Assembly: GCA_016795295.1 (NCBI GenBank)
Contig: JAEUHP010000090.1
Coordinates: 1-48,927 of the forward strand
Source: Planctomycetota bacterium
GTDB taxonomy: Bacteria; Planctomycetota; UBA1135; UBA2386
Length of the DNA stretch: 48,927 nt
Direction: 5' to 3'
The notes beneath the pieces are model-generated. The model worked only from the letters and a program-made list of their open reading frames with translations. It did no database searches and was not told the origin of the DNA. Positions 16,162-23,773 of this stretch are shown piece by piece. Position numbers and translations under genes: made by a program. Position 1 is the first letter of the stretch. Every line of letters starts with the position of its first letter.

Positions 16162-17817
16162 TCACTTGCGCTGCTGCAACACCGCCGCAGCCAGCTGTTC
16201 GCCCAGCCAGACCACGCCGGCCGTGTCGAACACCAGTTGCTCCTGCTGTGGCGGCGGCTTGGACGCTTCGACGTACACGAAGTGCTCGTCGGCGGCCGCC
16301 AGCTTGCGCACTGCGGCCACCACATCGGCCTTGCCCGCGTCGGCATGGTCGGGCGGGACCTGCTGGCTGACGTACCAACGCAACTGCGGCAGCTCCAGGT
16401 CGCGACGCGAGGCGGCGATCCACTCGCCGAGCCATGCCGCCGCCTGCTGCCGGTGGTGGCCCCACGCCATGTCGTTCTCGCCGAGGTGGTACACGATGCC
16501 CGCGAGTCGCACGGGATGCCCCTTGCCGGCGAGCGCAGCCATCTGCTCGCGCACGAACGCCAACCAGGGCGCATACAGGTTGCGGGTCTTGGCGTCGGTG
16601 CCCGCTGGCGTGAAGTCGACGATCTGCGCCCCGCTGTGCGTGAACTTCGCAATCGCGAACGGCGCGTGCCCACCCTTCGTCAAGGCCCTGCCGAAGCTCA
16701 GCTCGGGTCCCAGCGTGTCGTAGAGACCCGCGGGGCCGAGTGGCTCGAACCCGTTGGATCGATGCTGGCCACCGCCGGTCACGTAGCCGAACGCCACACC
16801 TTCCTGATCCTGGGCCAGCGCGCGCGCCTTCGGCACCGCCGCGAGCTGCTGCGCGAACGCGCGTTCGCCCTCCATGTTGCGATGGCCGACCAGTACGTAG
16901 AGGTCGATCGGTGCACCCGCCGCATACGGCCAGCGCCGCAACGGTCGAGCAGGCGGTTGCCACTTGCCGATGCTCTGCAGGTAGGCGCGGGCGTGGTTCA
17001 CGCCGTGCTCGAGCTGGCCGAGCGTGCCGTAGTGGTAGTGCAATCCCGCTCCACCGCCGATCTCGACCGCGATGTGTGAAGTCGCGACGTAGTCGACGAA
17101 CGGATCACGATCGGCGACCGCGCGCTGCCCGACTTCGATGCCATGCATGTTGGCCCGGTTGTCCATGCCCCAGACCGTCTTGGTGCACAGCTCGCCGACA
17201 TAGAACCGCAGCTGGGGCACGCCCAGATCTCGGCGCCAGCAGGCCACGAAGTTGGCCAGGTTCGCGCCGTAGTTGCGACGAAAGCCGTCGTCGAACATGT
17301 CGTTCTCCCCCTGATGCCAGACCACGCCCTCGAGGCGCCACTTCACACGCCGCTTGTCGAGATCGGCAAGCGCTTCGCGCACCGTGGCGAGCGCCAAGGG
17401 ATACAGAGCGAATCCTGCTGGTTGGTCGGGGTTCCAATCGCTGCCCAGGGTGGTCCCACCAGCCGCGACCTTGACGATCGCCAGCGGTGCCGAAGTGTGG
17501 CGCTGCACTTCAGCGGCGAACGTGAGCTCCGGACCAACCATGCCCTCGACGGGTCGCAGCGGCCCCCACCCCTGCGAGCGCTGTTTGTCCTCACGGCCGA
17601 TCACGTACCAGAAGCGTACCTTGGGCTGTTCCTCCGCAGCCCCCGTGAACGGTGGGTAGCGCTCGACGTCGGCAACCTTGGAGTCCGCCCCCACCATGTT
17701 GGACTGACCAGCGAACACGAACACGCGCACGACCTTGTCGTCCGCTTGCGCTGGCACCCACTGCAGCAGCACGGCAGCGAGCCACGAGAACCGGACTGCG
17801 CGCAGGACCGTCGTCAT
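16162..17817 (-). CDS. Secreted protein with two sialate O-acetylesterase-like (SGNH) domains, the second inactive-looking
   Basis: A 551-residue protein with a signal peptide (TVLRAVRFSWLAAVLLQWVPAQA). Domain 1 (~28-290) has the SGNH nucleophile block VFVFAGQSNMVGA near residue 36, the GGTTLGSDW block, WHQGENDM near 166, and a C-terminal His in GGAGLHYHYGTLGQLEHG. Domain 2 (~300-551) repeats the same order with changes: YVLVGHRNMEGE near 310 (Ser replaced by Arg), YHLGENDM near 441, and FDTAGVVWLGEQLA at the end without the preceding His. So one active and one likely catalytically dead domain are fused. The family removes O-acetyl groups from sugars or cleaves related esters; the true substrate is unknown. 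Confidence 0.85.
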   Translation of the reverse strand: MTTVLRAVRFSWLAAVLLQWVPAQADDKVVRVFVFAGQSNMVGADSKVADVERYPPFTGAAEEQPKVRFWYVIGREDKQRSQGWGPLRPVEGMVGPELTFAAEVQRHTSAPLAIVKVAAGGTTLGSDWNPDQPAGFALYPLALATVREALADLDKRRVKWRLEGVVWHQGENDMFDDGFRRNYGANLANFVACWRRDLGVPQLRFYVGELCTKTVWGMDNRANMHGIEVGQRAVADRDPFVDYVATSHIAVEIGGGAGLHYHYGTLGQLEHGVNHARAYLQSIGKWQPPARPLRRWPYAAGAPIDLYVLVGHRNMEGERAFAQQLAAVPKARALAQDQEGVAFGYVTGGGQHRSNGFEPLGPAGLYDTLGPELSFGRALTKGGHAPFAIAKFTHSGAQIVDFTPAGTDAKTRNLYAPWLAFVREQMAALAGKGHPVRLAGIVYHLGENDMAWGHHRQQAAAWLGEWIAASRRDLELPQLRWYVSQQVPPDHADAGKADVVAAVRKLAAADEHFVYVEASKPPPQQEQLVFDTAGVVWLGEQLAAAVLQQRK

Positions 17818-17846
17818 GCAGTCAGGTTCCACACCACCTCCACGCC

Positions 17847-17882
17847 GCGCGAGAGATTTTTCGATCGGCGCAATCCTCGCGC
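17847..17882 (-). promoter_or_regulatory. Hairpin in the leader of the acetylesterase gene
   Basis: GCGCGAG (17847-17853) pairs with CTCGCGC (17876-17882). Inside it, past a bulged A, GATT pairs with AATC. It lies 30 bases before the start codon and just downstream of the G17 tract on this strand. Confidence 0.5.
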
Positions 17883-17912
17883 GTTGCCCACCAGGAGGCT
17901 CTACCCCCTGCT

Positions 17913-17929
17913 CCCCCCCCCCCCCCCCC
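17913..17929. repeat. 17-base C/G homopolymer upstream of the acetylesterase gene
   Basis: An uninterrupted run of 17 C on the plus strand (17 G on the coding strand), in the 205-base gap between the nuclease-family gene stop (18023) and the acetylesterase start (17817). It is outside any credible coding frame. Confidence 0.97.
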
Positions 17930-18022
17930 ACGATTCGAAGGAGACGGCTTGGTGATTGCCGCCAGCACGGATCGTATTCCCGTGTCCCAGGCTCCGGACT
18001 CCCGGCCTCGGCCCGCGCCACA

Positions 18023-18835
18023 TCAGCGCCCTGCGTGCAGCGCGAGCACCGCGAGCACCGGCCGGTGGTCGGATGCCATGCGCTCGTCGACCACGCGCAC
18101 TTCGCGAACGTCCCAGCGCCCTTTCGGCGCCACGTAGACGAAGTCGATCTCGCGGTCGGGGCCGTCGGCCGGGAACGTGAACCGCGCACCATCCGGCTTG
18201 CTCGCGTTCTGCGCGCGTTCGTCGAACAGCGCGAGCGTGCGCGAACCAGCAACGTCGTTGTAATCGCCGGCGACGAGCCACGGGGTCTGGAGTCGATCGA
18301 GTTCGGCGCAGAGCGCCGCTGCCTGCGCATAGCGCTTCGCATCGTCGGCAACCCAGTTGAAGTGCACGCAGACGAAAGATGCTGCGCCGCCACCCGGCAG
18401 CTCGACCTCGACCAAGAGGGCTACGCGCGGCTCGTCGCCGAGTGGCAGCGGGATCGTGCGCTGGGAACGGATCGGTAGGCGCGACAACACCGCGAGCCCG
18501 TAGCGGCCGCTCTGATGGTCCATGAACGACGCGAACACGTGCTGCATGCCCAGCGCCCGCGCGAGTGCCGCGGCCTGGTCGATACGGCCACTGCGAGCGA
18601 CCCGCTCGTCGACCTCTTGCAGCGCGACGAGGTCGGGCGACAGGTCCGCCAAGGTCTTGGCCGTTCGCACGAGGTCGACGCGGCCATCCATCCCGGCACC
18701 GTGGCGCACGTTGTAGGTGACAACACGCACGGGTGCGGCTTCTCGAACTGCAGGCGCGCTGCACGCTGTGAGTGCAAACGCAACAGCGGCGAAGAAGGCC
18801 AGGACATTGCGGTGCGGTGCGGGCATGGGATCCAT
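18023..18835 (-). CDS. Lipoprotein of the endonuclease/exonuclease/phosphatase family
   Basis: About 270 residues. The N-terminus has a hydrophobic stretch ending in a lipobox (FALTACSAP), so it is probably lipid-anchored outside the inner membrane. The EEP-fold catalytic residues are all present: TYNVRHG, LQEVDE, CVHFNW, GDYND and SDHRPV. The family hydrolyses phosphodiesters or phosphomonoesters in nucleic acids, inositol phosphates or sphingomyelin; the substrate here cannot be told. I chose the ATG at 18835 for a compact signal peptide; 18826 and 18895 are alternatives. It lies upstream of the acetylesterase on the same strand, separated by the G17 tract. Confidence 0.88.
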   Translation of the reverse strand: MDPMPAPHRNVLAFFAAVAFALTACSAPAVREAAPVRVVTYNVRHGAGMDGRVDLVRTAKTLADLSPDLVALQEVDERVARSGRIDQAAALARALGMQHVFASFMDHQSGRYGLAVLSRLPIRSQRTIPLPLGDEPRVALLVEVELPGGGAASFVCVHFNWVADDAKRYAQAAALCAELDRLQTPWLVAGDYNDVAGSRTLALFDERAQNASKPDGARFTFPADGPDREIDFVYVAPKGRWDVREVRVVDERMASDHRPVLAVLALHAGR

Positions 18836-18925
18836 CGTCGACGGCGGATTCTCCATCGCAAAGGCAGGCACCCCCATGCGCAGGGGCACGGGCAAGCACG
18901 GCCGCTGCCGAGCGACCGACGAATC

Positions 18926-19342
18926 TCAGCGACCGACCAACCGCACGCCGTCGGTCGACTCGGCGAGGCGACCCGCACGCGTCAGTTCGATCACCACGGC
19001 CTGGAACTCGATGCTGATCGGGGCGATGTTCGGCAGCGACAGCTGGAAGCCCGCTTGGCCTTGGGCATCGGTGGTGGCGAACAGCGTGTGGCGCGGATCG
19101 ACCAGCAGCAGGCACTGGCTGCCCGGCAGCTGGATCGGAGTGGGAGCGAGTTGGCCCAGAGCCAACACCGCGACGGCGTTCGGCGTCGCACCGGTGACCG
19201 CAAAGCGCAGGCCGACGCCCCGCGGCGACGCCACCACCTGGCCGGAAAGGTCACCACCGCAAGGACGGCCGAAATCGCTCAGGGTCCAGGTCTGGGCCAC
19301 GGCTGGGACGGCGAGCAACGCACTGATGAGCAACGAACGCAT
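18926..19342 (-). CDS. Small secreted protein of unknown function
   Basis: 138 residues with a clear signal peptide (MRSLLISALLAVPAVAQ). The mature part reads as a beta-rich domain with two cysteines, containing GVGLRFAVTGATPNAVAVLALG, then CLLLVDPRHTLFATTDAQGQAGFQLSLP and SIEFQAVVIEL. A similar style of C-terminal domain is common in secreted planctomycete proteins (from memory, not checked). The 100-base gap to the YkgJ gene on the other strand holds both upstream regions. Confidence 0.75.
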   Translation of the reverse strand: MRSLLISALLAVPAVAQTWTLSDFGRPCGGDLSGQVVASPRGVGLRFAVTGATPNAVAVLALGQLAPTPIQLPGSQCLLLVDPRHTLFATTDAQGQAGFQLSLPNIAPISIEFQAVVIELTRAGRLAESTDGVRLVGR

Positions 19343-19445
19343 GGGAATGTCTCCGGAGGGCAGTTGGACCGAGTCTTCGCGACAAGTTAGTGGCGCATGG
19401 AACGGACCGTCACTGGGCAGTCCACGCAGTTACATTCTTGCGACC

Positions 19446-20087
19446 ATGAGCCAGAGCGCCTTCTACCGCGGCCTGGAAGCCGCCCAGCACGCGCTCGCGC
19501 GGTCCCCCCGTGTGCCGGACGCAGAGGCGCAGGCGGTACACGAGGTCACCGCCCCCTTGCTCGCCCAGGCCGCCGCGGCAGCGCGGGTCGCCTGCCGGTC
19601 CGGCTGCGCCGCATGCTGCCACCTGCCGGTCGGCCTGCAGCTGGGCGAGGCCCTGCGACTCGCCGCGGCCTGCCGGCACGACCCGGATCTGGTCGAACGC
19701 ATCGCCACCGCGGCGGCCGCAACCGCGGCCCTGCCCTGGTCGGCCTTGGCCGGGCAACCCTGCCCCCTGTTGCGCGAGGGCGCCTGCGCCGCCTACGCGG
19801 CCAGGCCCCTGGCCTGCCGGTCCCTGACCAGCAGCGACGCCGCGGCATGTGCGCGCGGCGTCGCCGGCACTGGGGACGTGCCGATCGACGACGTCGCATT
19901 CTGGCTCGGCCAGGGTGCCGCAGCCGCCCTCGAAGCGGCCCAACCCCTGGGCCCGCGGGAGCTGCGCAGCGCCCTGCACGAACTGCTGCAGAGCCCGGCG
20001 GGCGAGACCGAGGCGGCCGCGGCGTTCGCCCGCGCCCGTGCCACGCACGATGCCCGCCCTGACGGACCAACACCCGCGCCGCTCTGA
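19446..20087 (+). CDS. YkgJ family cysteine-cluster protein
   Basis: A 213-residue cytoplasmic protein. It has the CxxCxxCC-type cluster CRSGCAACC near residue 50 and a second Cys set CPLLREGACAAYAARPLACR near residues 105-125, the pattern of the YkgJ/FliB-like zinc- or iron-binding family. The role of the family is not established. The ATG at 19446 is the first in-frame Met before the domain; a TACATT box lies about 15 bases upstream, suggesting a short leader. It converges with leuB; the 83 bases between them hold only GC-rich sequence. Confidence 0.85.
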   Translation: MSQSAFYRGLEAAQHALARSPRVPDAEAQAVHEVTAPLLAQAAAAARVACRSGCAACCHLPVGLQLGEALRLAAACRHDPDLVERIATAAAATAALPWSALAGQPCPLLREGACAAYAARPLACRSLTSSDAAACARGVAGTGDVPIDDVAFWLGQGAAAALEAAQPLGPRELRSALHELLQSPAGETEAAAAFARARATHDARPDGPTPAPL

Positions 20088-20170
20088 ACCGCGGCGCGTG
20101 GCCGGCGGGGTGGGATGCACGCGCGGGGCGCGACGTGCCGACCGCCGCCTACCGATCACCGTCCGCAGGC

Positions 20171-21262
20171 TCAGCGTGCAACGCGCGCGCGCTCGAGCAG
20201 CCGGTCCTTGACCATCGAACCGAGCTCCGAGCAGCGGTGGTCACCAGCCTTCAAGGTGCGGATGCGGCCGGTCTGGATCAGTTCGGCCACGGTCGCCTCG
20301 AGCTCAGCGGCAGCCGCTGCTTCGCCCAGATGGTCGAGCATCAAGCCCATCGCCAGGATCGTCGCCAGCGGGCTCGCTTTGTCGGTGCCCTTGTACTTCG
20401 GCGCACTGCCGTGGATGCCTTCGAACATCGACACCTTGCCGGGGTGGATGTTGCCCGACGCAGCGATGCCCATGCCGCCGATCAGCATCGCGCCGAGGTC
20501 GGTGATGATGTCGCCGAACAGGTTGGTGGTGACGCACACGTCGAACCACTCGGGGTTCTTGACCATCCACATGCACGCCGCGTCGATGTAGGCGTGGTCG
20601 GTGGCGACGTCGGGGAATTCCTTGGCGACCCGGGCGAAGATGCGCGTCCAGATGTCCTGCGCGCGCACCGCGTTGGCCTTGTCGATCAGCGTCACCTGCG
20701 GCTTGTCCTTGCCCTTCTTCGGGCCGCGCTTGCGTGCCAGCGCAAAGGCATGGCGGATGATGCGTTCGGTACCACGCGCGGTGTAGACCATCTGCTGCAG
20801 CGCGATCTCGTGCTCGGTGTCCTTCTTGGTGGTGCCGTGGATGCCGGCATAGGCGTCCTCGGTGTTCTCGCGCAGGAACAGGATGTCGATGTCGGCAGGC
20901 GTCTTGCCCTTCAGCGGGCACAGCGATTCGTGGTAGAGCTTGACCGGGCGCAGGTTGACGTAGAGGTCGAGCTTGTGGCGCATGCCGGCGATGATCGCGA
21001 ACTCGAGCTTGCCGACTTCGATGCGTGGATCGCCGATGGCGCCGAACAGCACCGCGTGCATCTGCCGGATGCGGTCGAACGCCGCGTCCGGCATGGTCTC
21101 CCCGGTCTTCAGGAAGTGCTCGGCGCCGTAGGGCAGCGGCTCGCGCTTGGTCGAGAAGCCGTAGACGGACTGGATGCCGTCCAAGACCTTGAGGGCTTCG
21201 CGCACGACCTCTTCGCCGATGCCGTCGCCTGGGAGAACGCCGATGTCGTAGACCTTGCTCAT
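20171..21262 (-). CDS. leuB: Isocitrate/isopropylmalate dehydrogenase family, probably 3-isopropylmalate dehydrogenase
   Basis: A 363-residue NAD(P)-dependent beta-decarboxylating dehydrogenase. Seen in order: IGVLPGDGIGEEVVREAL at the N-terminus, NLRPVKLY, the substrate loop LRENTEDAYAGIHG near residue 135, the catalytic Lys in TLIDKANAV, and the cofactor/metal region DVCVTTNLFGDIITDLGAMLIGG followed by FEGIHGSAPKY. In leucine synthesis it oxidises 3-isopropylmalate to 2-oxoisocaproate. The RENTED loop is also close to isocitrate and homoisocitrate dehydrogenases, so exact substrate is less certain than the family. No other leucine gene is adjacent. Confidence 0.85.
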   Translation of the reverse strand: MSKVYDIGVLPGDGIGEEVVREALKVLDGIQSVYGFSTKREPLPYGAEHFLKTGETMPDAAFDRIRQMHAVLFGAIGDPRIEVGKLEFAIIAGMRHKLDLYVNLRPVKLYHESLCPLKGKTPADIDILFLRENTEDAYAGIHGTTKKDTEHEIALQQMVYTARGTERIIRHAFALARKRGPKKGKDKPQVTLIDKANAVRAQDIWTRIFARVAKEFPDVATDHAYIDAACMWMVKNPEWFDVCVTTNLFGDIITDLGAMLIGGMGIAASGNIHPGKVSMFEGIHGSAPKYKGTDKASPLATILAMGLMLDHLGEAAAAAELEATVAELIQTGRIRTLKAGDHRCSELGSMVKDRLLERARVAR

Positions 21263-21298
21263 CTGGTGCGGGTGGGTCCGGGGACCCGGGGGGCGAAG

Positions 21299-21327
21299 AG
21301 TATGGCCAGCGAACCCGGCAGGGCCAA
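21299..21327 (-). promoter_or_regulatory. Candidate promoter of leuB
   Basis: On the minus strand TTGGCC (21327-21322), a 17-base spacer, then CATACT (21304-21299), about 37 bases before the leuB ATG. It is a partial match to the sigma70 consensus. Confidence 0.4.
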
Positions 21328-21369
21328 CCAGAATCGTCGCTCCCCGCCAGACCAAACACTGCCAGACCT

Positions 21370-21402
21370 GCGGTTCCCAACCGCAAGGGAACCGCCTAGA
21401 CT
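21370..21402 (+). promoter_or_regulatory. 9-bp inverted repeat overlapping a candidate promoter of the 760-aa secreted protein
   Basis: GCGGTTCCC (21370-21378) and GGGAACCGC (21387-21395) form a perfect inverted repeat around 8 bases. TTCCCA (21374-21379), a 17-base spacer and TAGACT (21397-21402) give a weak -35/-10 pair 25 bases before the ATG. The repeat covers the -35 and spacer, as an operator would. Confidence 0.4.
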
Positions 21403-21427
21403 GCCGACCCGCCGACGCCAACGCGCC

Positions 21428-23710
21428 ATGACCTTCCGCATCCACACGCCGATCCTGCACGCTGCTGCCGTGCTCGCCTGCCTGCACACCACCGCGTTCG
21501 CCCAGAACGAGGAGGCCGAATTCAACCAGCGCCAAGCCAAGACCCTGAACGCATTCGCCAAACGGGCGTTCGACAAGGGCTTTCCGCGCATCGCCAAGGT
21601 GGTCTGGATGCAGGTGACCAAGCTCTACGACGACCAGAACGCCGAAGCCTGGACGGCGCTCGGCTATGCCAAGGTCGGCGCCAGCTGGAATCCCGACCCG
21701 AAGAAGACCTACCCCACCACCGACACTGGCAGCGGTGCGGAAGGTGCGCCGCTGAAGAGTGCCTATGAAAGCGTGAAGAAGGACCTCGCCTCGGCCCACC
21801 GCGGCATGGCCGAGAAGTACACCAAGGCCGGGCGCAACGATCGGGCCCACCACCACTGGCGCATGGTGCTGCGCTGGGTCGACGACGACGCCCAGGCCAA
21901 GAAAGCCCTCGAACTCGGCGAAGTCGGCGGCCTGTCCGGCACCGACCTGGAGAAGACGCTCTACGACCGCAGCAAGACGATCGAACGCGCCGTCGAGGAG
22001 CAGTCCAAGATCGCCTACGAGGTGAAGAAGGTCACCGGCGTGCCCTGCGCGCCGGCCGACCAAGCCCAGGTCCAGTACATCACCGTGCAGAGCGAGCACT
22101 TCACGCTGCACGGCGACGCCGAGGAAGAAGACAACCTGCTCGAAGGCCTGCGCTGGGCCGAACGCACGCTGCGCGTCTGCCAGGTGGCGTTCCCGTGGGA
22201 AGTGCCGATGGCCAAGTGGGGCAGCAACTGGGCGTTCTTCGTCAAGAAGGAGACCTACCAGCAGATCCTGAAGGCCAACAACGTGCCGGACCTGCAGTGG
22301 CGCCTGGAGCACACTTCGACCTGCGGCATCGGCAACACCGTGATCGCGGCCACCTCGGGCAAGCAAGTGCTGTGGGACGCCTGCGTGCGCAACGTCGCGC
22401 GGCCGTGTTCGGGACTGGTCTCGGACGCCTACAGCGAAGGCATCGGCCACACCTTCGTCGGCATGATGTTCAACAGCAACCGGCTGTTCTCGGTCGACCT
22501 CAAGAAGCAGCAAGGCACTTCGGCCAGCGAGGAGGACCGCGAGTACCAGTCGCCGGACTTCGACGTCTGGAAGACGCTGAGCCTCGAAATGGCGTGGAAG
22601 AGCACGGGCGGCGTCGCCGCCAACCGCCTGCCGTTCTGCGACACCGCCGCCTTCACCAACGAAGAGCGCATCAAGGCCTGGTCGTTCTGCGACTACATGG
22701 TGCGCCGTGATCCGGCGATGCTGCGCAGCATGGACCAGATCGCCCAGGCTCTGGTTCGCGAACGGCTGAAGCAGCCCGCGGAGTTCGAGAAGCGGTTCGC
22801 CGAGCAACACGCGCAGGCTTCGATCCCCGAACTCGACAAGGAGTGGGAGGACTTCTGGACCGGCGCGTCCCCGGTGCTGAAAGCGATCCAGAACAACACA
22901 CCGCCGCTGTCGGCGATCAGCAAGGGCGTCGACAAGTGGCTGGAGGCGTTCAACGCCATGCGTCGTTCGCTGGACAAGACGCCGGTCACCTGGTCGGCCA
23001 ACTTCTCGGCGCGCTGCAAGGAACACGCCGAGTACCTGAAGAAGAACAAGGACCTCAAGACCCCTGCCGACGTGCACACGCAGTCGGTGGACAAGGGTGG
23101 CAGCTACATCGGCAGCCTGTTCGCCCAGATGGCGCTGGTGCAACAGGGCGCCAACGCCGCGAACAGCAAGAAGATCTTCGAGCGCTGGCTCTACTGGCCC
23201 GGCTACCGCGACGCGCTCTACAACAACTCGATCCTGGCCGTGGGCATGTTCCTCGAAGGCGATGTGCTGGTGGTCAATGCCACCAGTGGCATCGGCAGCC
23301 CGAAGGCGGCCGACGCCGGCGCCGACTGCTTCCCGCCGCGCAACGACAAGGGCCTGATGTACGAGTGCGAAGTGCCCGTGGCCGAGCTCGGCCCGGAAGC
23401 CGAGAGCTTGTTGGCCAAGCACGGCCGCACCGGCAAGAAGACCATCGGCTTCCCGCTGACGATCCACTTCGGCAGCAGCGGCGGCATCGGGGCACGCGGC
23501 TCGCTGACCTGCGCCGTGGTCGGCCCGAAGGAGGAGAAGATCGAAGGCGTGCTGACCTTCGACGACGGCGTGGTCCGCACCACCAGCGCGCCCGGCATGG
23601 CCACCTTCTGGCCGCTCGATCCGCTGCCGAAGGGCAAGATCCGCTTCCTCTGGAGCTGGCAGGCCGGCGAGAAGCAGATCACGCTGCAGGGCTCGTTCCA
23701 GGCGAAGTGA
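21428..23710 (+). CDS. Large secreted protein with TPR-like, peptidase-like and CAP-like regions
   Basis: 760 residues with a signal peptide (ILHAAAVLACLHTTAFAQ). Residues ~30-200 are helical and TPR-like, with Lys/Ala-rich helices (FAKRAFDKGFPRIAKVVWMQ). The middle begins with YITVQSEHFTLHGD, an opening often seen in planctomycete peptidase-MA-like proteins, and contains DAYSEGIGHTFVGMM near residue 335, where a zinc peptidase would have HExxH. Residues ~507-625 resemble a CAP/SCP domain: FNAMRRSLDKTPVTWSANFSARCKEHAEYL, then WPGYRDALYNNSILAVGMF. The end is a beta domain. Function is unknown; domain names are by eye. It is divergent from leuB. Confidence 0.75.
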   Translation: MTFRIHTPILHAAAVLACLHTTAFAQNEEAEFNQRQAKTLNAFAKRAFDKGFPRIAKVVWMQVTKLYDDQNAEAWTALGYAKVGASWNPDPKKTYPTTDTGSGAEGAPLKSAYESVKKDLASAHRGMAEKYTKAGRNDRAHHHWRMVLRWVDDDAQAKKALELGEVGGLSGTDLEKTLYDRSKTIERAVEEQSKIAYEVKKVTGVPCAPADQAQVQYITVQSEHFTLHGDAEEEDNLLEGLRWAERTLRVCQVAFPWEVPMAKWGSNWAFFVKKETYQQILKANNVPDLQWRLEHTSTCGIGNTVIAATSGKQVLWDACVRNVARPCSGLVSDAYSEGIGHTFVGMMFNSNRLFSVDLKKQQGTSASEEDREYQSPDFDVWKTLSLEMAWKSTGGVAANRLPFCDTAAFTNEERIKAWSFCDYMVRRDPAMLRSMDQIAQALVRERLKQPAEFEKRFAEQHAQASIPELDKEWEDFWTGASPVLKAIQNNTPPLSAISKGVDKWLEAFNAMRRSLDKTPVTWSANFSARCKEHAEYLKKNKDLKTPADVHTQSVDKGGSYIGSLFAQMALVQQGANAANSKKIFERWLYWPGYRDALYNNSILAVGMFLEGDVLVVNATSGIGSPKAADAGADCFPPRNDKGLMYECEVPVAELGPEAESLLAKHGRTGKKTIGFPLTIHFGSSGGIGARGSLTCAVVGPKEEKIEGVLTFDDGVVRTTSAPGMATFWPLDPLPKGKIRFLWSWQAGEKQITLQGSFQAK

Positions 23711-23773
23711 GGCAGCTGCGGTGCTCGCCTGGGGCCCTCAGCGCTGCGGCGCGGGGCGCAACGGGGCGGGCCC

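Noticed and set aside
20171..23467. A 1,098-codon minus-strand frame spanning leuB and the region antisense to the secreted protein
   Set aside because: Only the last 363 codons (from ATG 21262) match a protein family; the upstream part is a shadow of the plus-strand gene.
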